Of a stretch of DNA of 64,000 nt, positions 56,131-64,000 are shown in pieces (position 1 is the first letter of the stretch; the number at the start of each line of letters is the position of its first letter). Location of the stretch: contig JACVVK020000087.1 of NCBI GenBank assembly GCA_018292915.2, forward strand, positions 1,544,501 through 1,608,500. The letters run 5' to 3'. The stretch comes from Batillaria attramentaria (taxonomy: Eukaryota; Mollusca; Gastropoda; Batillariidae). The position numbers and the translations under genes were made by a program. Under the pieces are notes generated by a model. It had not been told where the DNA came from. It did not search any database and worked only from the letters and a program-made list of their open reading frames with translations.

Positions 56131-56512
56131 CTGCAAAGAGAGAGAGAATGAGGAAAGTTAAAAAAAAAGAAAGAAACACACACACACCAAAAGAATAGTT
56201 GTATAAAACATGCTGTTTAAAATTTTGTAATAATTTGCTTTTCAAAATGACTGATTCAGATCTTCAAAGGGGGTTAAAGCACCAAAAAAAGTCAGTTAAA
56301 TAAAAACGTCTGTGACCTGTCTCTTATCCTTAAGTTTAAGACATTGTATGATTACCCAACACATTTCTCACTGTTAGGAATGGCCTTTCTGCTCTTAAAA
56401 CAACAACAAAAAAACAAATGCAGTTTACTCCAGCAGCACAAGCACACACCTTATTACTCCAATTAACAATAACATCTACTCATTTAGAAAGGCATTCCAG
56501 ACCCATACTGAC

Positions 56513-56918
56513 CAGACACAGCTGAATCACTGGAATGCTTGGACACACTGGATTTGTCAGAAGCACTGGTAGCTGCCGATGAAGCTGAAGAGACCGATGA
56601 TGACCTCTTTCTTCCCTTCTTCAGGCCCTTGTCATTCTCATCTTCACTGTCACCTTCATCAGACGACTCAGAAGATGACCCAGAAACACTGTGTCTGTCG
56701 TCATCATCCTTTGAACTGTCTGATCGTACTTTCGCACTGCTGGTTGAGGAGGAGGACCGTGGGATATCGGTGGGGGAAAACTGTGCTGAGCACTCTTGTG
56801 CGCCAGACAAATGTGACTTGGGTTCTCCTTGAGCACTACCTCCAATAACATTATCACCCATCATCTTTTCAAATGATTCCCACTCAGCCTCCAACTGCGA
56901 CATTGTTGATTCTGAAAC
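56513..56918 (-). CDS. RSRC2: RSRC2-like, exon 2 (acidic/serine-rich)
   Basis: The acceptor TTTTGCAG precedes 56918 and the donor is GTCAGT at 56512; phase 0 in, phase 1 out. It encodes residues 23 to 157 plus one base. It opens with a short predicted helix (MSQLEAEWESFEKMMGDN), then a long low-complexity stretch rich in Ser, Asp and Glu (SSSESSDEGDSEDEND) and a Lys/Arg patch (KKGRKR). Such mixed-charge serine tracts are usual in nuclear SR-related proteins and are likely phosphorylated and disordered. The reading frame continues past the donor to a stop at 56484, which is intronic read-through. Confidence 0.82.
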
Positions 56919-57044
56919 CTGCAAAATGGTCAGAAAAGTCAGACTAGCATACCAACCATGAACAGTTCGACTTTCGAGGGTCAGGGGTAGACAAAAAAAC
57001 AAGGACAATTTTGAGAGGAGTGGCGAAGCCACGACTGTGTACTA

Positions 57045-57215
57045 GTGTGTAGTGCCAGCGCCCTACCTAGGGGGGTCCGGGGGCATGACCCCCCACCCCC
57101 CTCCTGGAAAAGTTTTAAAATCTAGATTAAAATCTGTGCAATCTGGTGCATACTGACTGCAAAAACGCGGAAATCCGTCGAACGGCGGAGAATTCCGACC
57201 CCTGCTCAGGGTACA
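57045..57215. mobile_element. C-rich DNA-transposon fragment in RSRC2 intron 1
   Basis: GCGCCCTACCTAGGGGGGTC then CGGGGGCATGACCCCCC and flanking text resembles hAT-derived 'GGGGGTCCGGGGGCATGCCCCC' repeats of invertebrate genomes. No clear ends. Confidence 0.4.
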
Positions 57216-57758
57216 AAATGGTGATTTCATTCAGTAAATAGTAGTTCATGGTCGTTGACAGTCATACTGATTTTCCCCTGCAACACCCACCGTAATCGCA
57301 CAGATGTGGAATAAAACGGATGTTGTTCTTTATTTTGTACAACCTCGTCGAAGACGAAGACGATTCTTCGAAACAGTGTGTCCTTTATATGGAACTGAAA
57401 ACTGGTTCAAATTCAAAATGGCTACTTCCTCCTCGTATCTTTCACCTATCAGGTGTTATCGGTCAGCGAAAATCGTTTCGCCAAACGCCTAATACTGTGG
57501 AATTTCATGCCCATAACCAGATACAGGAAGGACCAAGCGCTTTCGTGTTTAACATACGATGTGCGATTAAAGTTAGATAAAGTTACAGTAGCACAATGAA
57601 AAATCTGCACAGGCGGATGTTCACACTTTTCACTAGTGTTGACGACTAGAGCCACTACATTTAGTGAACATCACTCATCAATAACATGTTGACACTGCCG
57701 ATTCAACGTCTAGCAAAGCAATCGTTTTAACAAAATAAACCAAAAAACATCCACAAAC

Positions 57759-57824
57759 CTTATCGTAAGATTCAGTGTTTGGTGTATTTGACCCGTCATC
57801 TGCGTAGCTCGCTAGCAAATCCAT
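57759..57824 (-). CDS. RSRC2: RSRC2-like SR protein, exon 1 (start codon)
   Basis: First coding exon of an arginine/serine-rich coiled-coil protein 2-like gene. ATG is at 57824-57822, followed by 22 codons (MDLLASYADDGSNTPNTESY...) and a GT donor at 57758, phase 0. The whole coding sequence is eight exons: 57824-57759, 56918-56513, 56130-56042, 54024-53893, 53763-53268, 52950-52799, 52544-52422, 52148-51861. They sum to 1752 nt, 583 residues plus stop, with every junction in phase. RSRC2 family members are nuclear proteins with an RS-rich N-terminal half and a conserved SMAP-type C-terminus, thought to act in pre-mRNA splicing. The acidic N-terminus is not one I recognise from vertebrate RSRC2, so exon 1 is supported by phase, start context and position rather than homology. 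Confidence 0.8.
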
Positions 57825-58199
57825 TTTCGCAATATGGCGTCGACGTTGCAATGTTGCCCGGATGAGTCGATTCTGATCACTTACCTCGAGTATCGACAGC
57901 GCAGCCCTCAGACGAATCTACGTTTATGAGCGCAAATCACTCCGCCGATTTTTGTTAATATTATTTTCGTGTACTCTACGTCCCAACATGCGCTATTATA
58001 CTTTTCTTAAATCAAAGGACCGACAAGGTAACATAATTTTTTTGTCAGCTCATTTATGTTTAACTTGGAATCTATTGGAACTATTTTTTTCTGCGTGCAA
58101 TTTTCCTGTCGGGTTGTCAGTCGTCCACCACGTTTGTTGTTGCTGGGAAAGATCGTACGACTGATTGTTGTTGTGTGCAGGAAAACAAAAGCTACAGCA
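57825..58199. promoter_or_regulatory. Divergent RSRC2-AACS promoter region
   Basis: The 375 bp between the two start codons must contain the transcription starts and 5' UTRs of both genes, so it is a bidirectional promoter by position. On the RSRC2 strand CGCCATATT (57839-57831) lies 7 bp before the ATG. It matches the CGCCATNTT element bound by YY1, which is typical just downstream of housekeeping transcription starts. Several CpGs cluster in 57825-57930. No TATA box is evident in the expected place for either gene. Confidence 0.6.
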
Positions 58200-58314
58200 A
58201 TGGACTCTGCAACTGCAAGCGAACCACAGGTCATGTGGAAACCTGATCGTTCAAAAGAAACCAAAATGGACAAGCTGCGGTGTGTCATAAACAAGAAGTA
58301 CGGCGTTAAGCTGG
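58200..58314 (+). CDS. AACS: Acetoacetyl-CoA synthetase, exon 1
   Basis: First coding exon of cytosolic acetoacetyl-CoA synthetase, an ANL-superfamily adenylating enzyme that activates acetoacetate to acetoacetyl-CoA for sterol and fatty-acid synthesis. ATG at 58200 gives MDSATASEPQVMWKPDRS, then MDKLR...YGVKL; the donor is GTAAGA from 58315, phase 1. The VMW.PD....T.MD..R block is the N-terminal signature of AACS. The frame is open upstream of this ATG, but family N-termini start close to here. A TTGTGTGCAG acceptor-like string ends at 58180, so the 5' UTR may be spliced. The gene diverges from RSRC2. Only the N-terminus is present; the adenylation motifs lie beyond the window. Confidence 0.88.
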
Positions 58315-58718
58315 GTAAGAATGCATGGGATGACACTAGATGGTGTGATACAATGTGTCGTCTGCTAGTTATTCGTGACGCGTTCTGCGGTCCACTTGTC
58401 ATCTCGTATGATATGTGGCAACCACCGTCCTTTACCGTAACACAGAAGCATTGTAATATATATTTCATGGTGTGACAGGGCATGACATGTGACATACTTC
58501 ATGGCCGTGTATACAGTTAAACCTGATTCTCGGGCAGAGAGAGAGAGAGATTTGGTTTCAGTAACTTTGTGCTGTAACAGTATCCTCAGGTTTTCCCCAT
58601 CAAGAATAAAAAGTGTAGGAATAAAATGCTTATTATTGCTGTAAGATGCACATTAAATAATGCTCACCTTCATCAGCTTGTCTTAGTTATACATGTACAT
58701 GCTGGGGCATGCTTTTTT

Positions 58719-60320
58719 AAGTTGTTTCTCTATAGAGAAACAACTTTATGAGACGGGGCAGATTTTGCTACGCGCAGCAGCAAGTTTCAGTGATACAAAA
58801 CAAGACTGTGACGTTTCTCCACACAATACTTACTTTCACACACACAGTGACGTAACGAAATCTGCGTCATACACACTTGACGTGCACACTATGCTGCTGC
58901 GTTCTTTTTGGCGGGAGTTGTGAGACGTGTGTCTGTGTCTGTGTGTGTGTGTGTGTGTGTGGTGTTGTGTGTGTGTGTGGACGGATGTAATGATGGCTAT
59001 CTCCTAAACCACCTCGATGGAGGCCTTTTTACTTTGAGATAAAATGGGAAATCACCTTCTCCAGACCTACCTTTCACGATTTTTAGCCTGCCGCATTTTC
59101 AGAAGAGTTATCGCCGATTTTAAAAAATCGGTCGTGTTACGAATTTTTTCGAAAAATTTGTTCAAATTCCTTCATTTTCTAGACTTTGGAAGTTCACCCA
59201 ATCACACTGCCTGTATTCGTGCTACAGCTCTGTAGCTCTGACTGGTTTTGTGTAAAAAAAATATTTTCGAGGTAGGGGTGGTTTGCACATAAGATCAAAT
59301 ATCTATGAAAAGACTACTGCAAATTACTTATCATCCCGGCGTTTTTGTCTAGTGTGACAACTGCACATATGACAGGAACTACTGCACTATTATAGCTTTA
59401 GCATTTAGAATAACTGAACTTTTCGATAAACATAACTTTTTCAAGTTTCTGCGAGAAGCACCGGTCAAAAGAGTTCCAAATTTTCGATTTCATAAGTACA
59501 ATACAAGGTATTCTAGTTCATGTTTCACCAGCCCTCTAGATCCTCCAGATTTTATGTAAAAATTAATTCAGCCAGGGAAGTCACAAAAGCAACAGGGAAA
59601 TTACAAGACATGCACAAGTGTCATCTGTCATACCACCAGTGTGAAGCTGACGTCAAACGCTTAGTTCCCAGACAAAATAAGTAAGTATCGTCACTGCCTC
59701 CGACATTTTACCAGCCCTCTAGATCTTCCAGATTTCATGTGAAAAATAATTCAATCGGTGAAGCCACAAAGCCAACAGGGAAATCACAAGACATTAACAA
59801 GCTTCCTCAGACGATCGCAGTGCTAGAGGCTGACGTCAAAATGTTTAGTTCGCGGAACTGACGTCATCTCTCCGTCTGTGTATGACGACCTGCCTGAGGC
59901 TGACGTCAAATGTTTAGTTCACGGAACTGACGTCTCTCTCTCTCTCTCTCTGGGGAGCCAGGGTAGCCGAATGGTAGAGCGTTGGACTTTCAATGCTCGG
60001 GTCGAGAGTTCGAATCCCGCCTTGGGCCAAATATTTGTGCTGGCCTTTCTCTCGTTGCCCCGTCTTTGATATCACCCTTACGTGGTGGAAAAGGACGTTA
60101 AACTCCTAAACACCCACCCACCCACTCTCTCTCTCTCTCTCGCTCTCCCCCCACCCGGCCCCACCCCCAGTCACGTGACTAATCGGTCGAGTCGTAGAGG
60201 ATCTAGTGTCATTGGTAGAACATGGAGAGGGAGAACCGGCAACAATAACAACAAAACAGACAAAATAAAATGAAATTTGGAGAAACAACTTTGTAGGACG
60301 GGGCCGTTCCTCCTTGTTTT
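58719..60320 (+). mobile_element. Palindrome-capped element, copy B (AACS intron 1)
   Basis: Same ends as copy A, starting AAGTTGTTTCTC at 58719 and ending CCTTGTT just before copy C. It is the most divergent of the three long copies: CTCGATGGAGGCC where A and C have CTCGCCGGATGGC, and a different embedded SINE1 version. The 63-codon frame (59044-59235) is open with about 18 replacements relative to A. The second frame is broken. The CRE-like octamer module is kept (59828-59935). Confidence 0.85.
59952..60124 (+). mobile_element. SINE1 inside palindrome-capped copy B
   Basis: Embedded copy, closer to consensus (GGTAGAGCGTTGG) than those in A and C. Confidence 0.87.
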
Positions 60321-61506
60321 AAGTTGTTTCTCTATAGAGAAACAACTTTATGAGACGGGGCAGATTTTGCTACGCGCAGCAGCAAGTTTCAGTGATACAA
60401 AACAAGACTGTGACGTTTCTCCACACAATACTTACCTTCACGCGCACAGTGACGTAACGAAATCTGCGTCATAGACACCTTACGTGCACACTATGCTGCT
60501 GCGTTCTTTTTGGCGGGAGTTGTGAGACGTGTGTGTGTGTGGACGGATGTAATGATGACTATCTGCTAAACCACCTCGCCGGATGGCTTTTTACTTTGAG
60601 ATAAAATGGGCAGTCATATTCTCCAGAGCTACCTTTCACGATTTTTATTCTCCCGCATTTTGAGAACAGTTATAGCCGATTTAAAAAAATCGGTCATGTT
60701 ACGAATTTTTTCGAAAAAATTGTTCAGATGGCTTCATTTTCTGAAATTGGGAAGATCATCCAATTATACTGCCTGTTTTCGTAGCACAGTTCTGTAGCTC
60801 TGACAGGTGTTGTGTAAGAAAAATATTTCCGAGGTAGGGGTGGTTTGCATATAAGGCCAAATATCTATGAAAAGACTCCTTCAAATTACTCATCATTCCG
60901 GTATTTTTGTCACTTGTGACAACTGCACCTATGACATGAACTACTGCACTATTATATCTTTAGTATTAAGAATAACAGAGCTTTTAGATAAACACATTTT
61001 TTTCACGTTTCTGCGAGAAGCGCCGGTCAAAAAAGTTCCAATTTTGCAATTTCGTAAGTACAATCCAAGGCACTTAAGTCCACGTTTCATCAGCTCTCTA
61101 GATCTTCCCAATTTTATGTCAAAATTAATTCAGTCACGGAAGTCACAAAAGCAACAAGGAAATCACAAGATATGAAGAAGTATCATCTGTCAGACGAGCA
61201 GCGTGAGGCTGACGTCAAATGTTTGGTTCACAGACAAAATCTGCAAGTATCCGCGCCACTGCTTCCGACATTTCATCAGCCCTCTACATCTTCCAGATTT
61301 CATGTGAAAAATAATTCAGTCGGAGAAGTCACAAAGCCAACAGGGAAATCACAGGACATATTAAACAAGCATCCTCAGATGATCTCAGTGCTAGAGGCTG
61401 ACGTCAAAAGTTTAGTTCACGGAATTGACGTCATCTCTCTCTCTCTCTCTCTCTGTATGACGACCTGCCTGAGGCTGACGTCAAATGTTTAGTTCACGGA
61501 ACTGAC

Positions 61507-61546
<40 letters not shown>

Positions 61547-61926
61547 GGAGCCAGGGTGGCCGAATGGTAGCGCGTTGGACTTTCAATGCTTGGGCCGAGA
61601 GTTCGAATCCCGGCCGCTGGGGCCAAATATTTGTGCTGGCCTTTTTCTCGTTGCCCCGTCTTTGATATCACCCTTATGTGGTGGAAAAGGACGTGAAGCT
61701 CCTAAACACCCACATACCCACCCTCTCCCTCTGCCTCTCTCTCTCCCTTCTTCCCCCACCCGGCCCCACCACCCAGTCACGTGGCTAATCGGTCGAGGTC
61801 GTAGAGGATCTAGTGTCATTGGTAGAACTTGGAGAGGGGAGAACCGGCAACAATAACAACAAAACAGACAAAATAAAATGAAGTTTGGAGAAACAACTTT
61901 GTAGGACAGGGCCGTTCCTCCTTGTT
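60321..61926 (+). mobile_element. Palindrome-capped element, copy C (AACS intron 1)
   Basis: It directly abuts copy B head to tail, sharing the TTTT junction. The 63-codon (60606-60797) and 102-codon (60867-61175) frames are open. It is far more similar to copy A, 43 kb away, than to its tandem neighbour B, so the tandem did not arise by simple local duplication. With B it makes up 3.2 kb of the 3.9-kb AACS intron 1. Confidence 0.87.
61544..61726 (+). mobile_element. SINE1 inside palindrome-capped copy C
   Basis: Shares GGTAGCGCGTTGG and GGCCGAGAGTTCG with the SINE in copy A, supporting an A-C sister relationship. Confidence 0.88.
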
Positions 61927-62203
61927 TTCTTGTACATTAACATTGTGTGTGTGAGCAACAGCAAGGTTTTAACTCAATCAACCAATATCTTTCCATTAAA
62001 AAAAAAGTAAATAAGGTTTATAACACCCAGTTGCATACCCTCCCCGCCCCCCACGCCTCCTCTGGTCATGAAGTAACCAGCTCTTGAATTAATGGACTGG
62101 GTCAGATTATAAGTTAAAGTAGCATATTAATTATCCTCATGTTTCTATCTTGTATATGTCCATGGTTTTAATTAAAGAAACTGGTAAATGTTAATTATGC
62201 CAG

Positions 62204-62307
62204 AAACCTACCAAGACTTTCATCGATGGTCCTGTGATAACTATGACAAGTTCTGGGAGGAAGTGTGGACTTTTGCTGATGTTCTTCACTCTGGGCAGTA
62301 TGAAGAG
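62204..62307 (+). CDS. AACS: Acetoacetyl-CoA synthetase, exon 2
   Basis: The acceptor is TTATGCCAG ending at 62203 and the donor is GTATAC from 62308. The phase-1 entry completes a Glu codon; the exit is phase 0. It encodes ETYQDFHRWSCDNYDKFWEE and then VWTFADVLHSGQYEE, matching the S(Y)..(L/F)..WS...Y..FW...W.F..(I/V)..S..Y.EV block of AACS. Joined to exon 1 it gives ...YGVKL|ETYQDF..., the expected continuous family sequence. Intron 1 is 3.9 kb, of which 3.2 kb (58719-61926) is two tandem copies of the palindrome-capped element. No further AACS exon was recognised before 64000. Confidence 0.9.
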
Positions 62308-63440
62308 GTATACACCAGCTCTCCTTGTTCGCATGGTTAAAGGGGCTAATGCTACCATTTATATGCTCCCAGATCGTTCTGAGCTCGTGGTATCTATCAC
62401 CACACCACTTAGATACCTGGTCAGTGACAGCGTCTGTAATGCTGGCACTGAACCAACAGAAGCGTACTCAGTGACATGGCGACCTCACTGAGCGCTCGAG
62501 TATCGTAATAACAATCGTAGAATTTGAATGTTTGACCGCTCGCGCAAAGTGGAAACAACATTGTATCGCTTTAAGGGCTGTACTAATCATCAAGATAGAG
62601 TATTTCAAGCCGAAGGACGCACTCACAAGCAAAATTGTCCAAAACAGAAGTTGGTTTGGGAAAGCTGGAATTAGTCTGTTTTTAAAGAAAAACATGCTCA
62701 CTGGGAAGAGATACAGCGTCAGACATGTGAAAGTTAAAAAGAAAAAAACAATTATAGTATACTGTGTGTCATAAGTAACTGTGCACAATTTGAATGCTCA
62801 CGATACAAAAGCCACATGACATAGAGAGCTAATTCGTTTTCTGTTTCAAAGTTCATTCAACCACAACAGTACCCCCAAATGAAATGGACTTCTTTTTATT
62901 TTATCTATTTATTTCTTTTTAAACGACGCCCCTCTAAGAGTCAGAGAGTGACTTGCCAGTTAACAGTTGGACTGTTGTTGAGTATGGGCTGTACTGGCCA
63001 CAGTGCACAAAAGTGTCACGCACGTGAATTGAAATAACCAGGAAAAAACCCCACAAAAACGTGGAATTAAGTTCCAGATGTTGAAGAGTTTTTGCTGCAA
63101 CTGCTGTCCATTGTGGGGATTGGGATTCAGGGCAGTCGTGGAACCTTATCATCCAGCATACTCTCGATCGGTCGGAAGTCGGCTCAGTTCAGTGACCATG
63201 GTAGGCTTTTGTTGTGTTGCTGCGTCTGATTATGTGTCACCTAAAGATCTGCCTCGTTGGGGCCTTCCAAGGGTGACACATACCTAGCAGGCTCGCTTGT
63301 TTTGTTGTTTTGATGAGTCACGCTCCCAGCACATGAATCATAACAGCTCTCGAGGTGTCTGTCATCTTTAAAAGTCTCAATTTACGTTTGTCAGGTGTAC
63401 AATTCAACACTGTGGAAAACTTTTCAAATGCGCTAAATCC
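62308..63440 (+). other. AACS intron 2 (start)
   Basis: Downstream of AACS exon 2 up to the R5 repeat; no third exon recognised. It extends beyond the window. Confidence 0.6.
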
Positions 63441-63800
63441 GTGCATCAGAATCAGTCGCTAGGGAGACAGTAAAGCATCTGAAACCATTGTGGTGACGCT
63501 GGTTGACCCAGTGCATATGTTGTTCGGTGTACATAGAAGTGTTCTGCGCGCTGAGCAGACAACATTTGGTAGCAGACCGAAGATGGGGTGGCTATTTTTA
63601 GGGACTTTCTCAGTTGGCATGTGGTACAGGTATGGAAGCGTTAAGCAATTAATAGATAATCATATTACTCTACTATAAGAAGCCGCAGAGTCATGAAAAT
63701 GGTCACAGTGACCAAAAGGAAATCATTAATTTGGCAAACGGCCTTCGCAGTTTTTTTCAGCCTTAGAACTCATTACAAACATAGAAACTTGGGGGGGGGG
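63441..63800 (-). repeat. Dispersed repeat R5, copy 2
   Basis: Same family (GCATCTGAAACCATTGTGGT; GGCAAACGGCCTTCGC; GAACTCATTACAAACATAG), ending in a G run. It lies downstream of AACS exon 2. Confidence 0.75.
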
Positions 63801-64000
63801 GGGGGGTATGATTTGTGCGATGCCCCAGGGAACCATTTCTGGGATTACCATGATTTGGACAGGCACAAAGCAGACTAGCAGTGTAATACTATATCGATAC
63901 TTTTGTGCATCATGTCTGGTAAAACCCACATGCAACATTGGGCCAACTGCAATTTCAAAATTTGCATCTATGAACTTACGGGAAGCACCATAAAAAAAGA

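Overview
This is animal nuclear DNA, most likely from a lophotrochozoan and probably a marine gastropod or other mollusc. The species cannot be named from sequence alone. The basis is split genes with GT-AG introns, a retinal-binding opsin, APE-type LINE, mariner and PIF/Harbinger remnants, several tRNA-derived SINE families, and very abundant CA/GT/GA/TC microsatellites. Most of the open reading frames in the window are translations of microsatellites or SINEs and are not genes.

Three host genes are supported. (1) An opsin on the + strand has its last three coding exons at 14091-14198, 18494-18822 and 19317-19715, covering TM3 to the C-terminus. It has the Schiff-base lysine, a Glu at the position-181 counterion and an NKK tripeptide, but SRL in place of DRY and DPxxY in place of NPxxY. 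It fits the peropsin/RGR/retinochrome (tetraopsin) side of the family. The exon or exons for TM1-TM2 were not found. (2) An RSRC2-like SR protein lies on the - strand, complete in eight exons from 57824 down to 51861, 583 codons plus stop, with every junction in phase. (3) The first two coding exons of acetoacetyl-CoA synthetase (AACS) are on the + strand at 58200-58314 and 62204-62307; the gene runs off the right edge. RSRC2 and AACS are head to head with 375 bp between their start codons.

The rest is mobile-element landscape. 1-14 kb: SINEs, microsatellites, a 29-bp minisatellite (7385-8226), and a dispersed repeat split by a SINE. 14-20 kb: the opsin, whose 4.3-kb intron is stuffed with SINEs and a 1.6-kb palindrome-capped element. 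20-32 kb: several TIR elements (20359-20644 with a 10-bp target duplication; 23761-24194 with about 110-bp inverted arms; 26622-26872), nested SINEs and an interstitial TTAGGG tract. 32-46 kb: a hAT-like MITE, a dead mariner, a PIF/Harbinger remnant inside a SINE, and a CAC-ended TIR element with a 5-bp target duplication inside another SINE. 46-51 kb: a SINE of about 495 bp and a full-length 3.3-kb RTE-like LINE with a 15-bp target duplication, broken by a single extra C. 51-64 kb: RSRC2 and AACS, with two head-to-tail copies of the 1.6-kb element filling most of AACS intron 1.

Functionally the genes are independent: photopigment or retinal isomerase, nuclear RNA-processing factor, and cytosolic ketone-body utilisation. 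The most interesting points are the CAC-terminal 5-bp-TSD transposon with its built-in empty-site control, the palindrome-capped element with a small ORF open in three copies, the near-intact LINE, and the divergent opsin.
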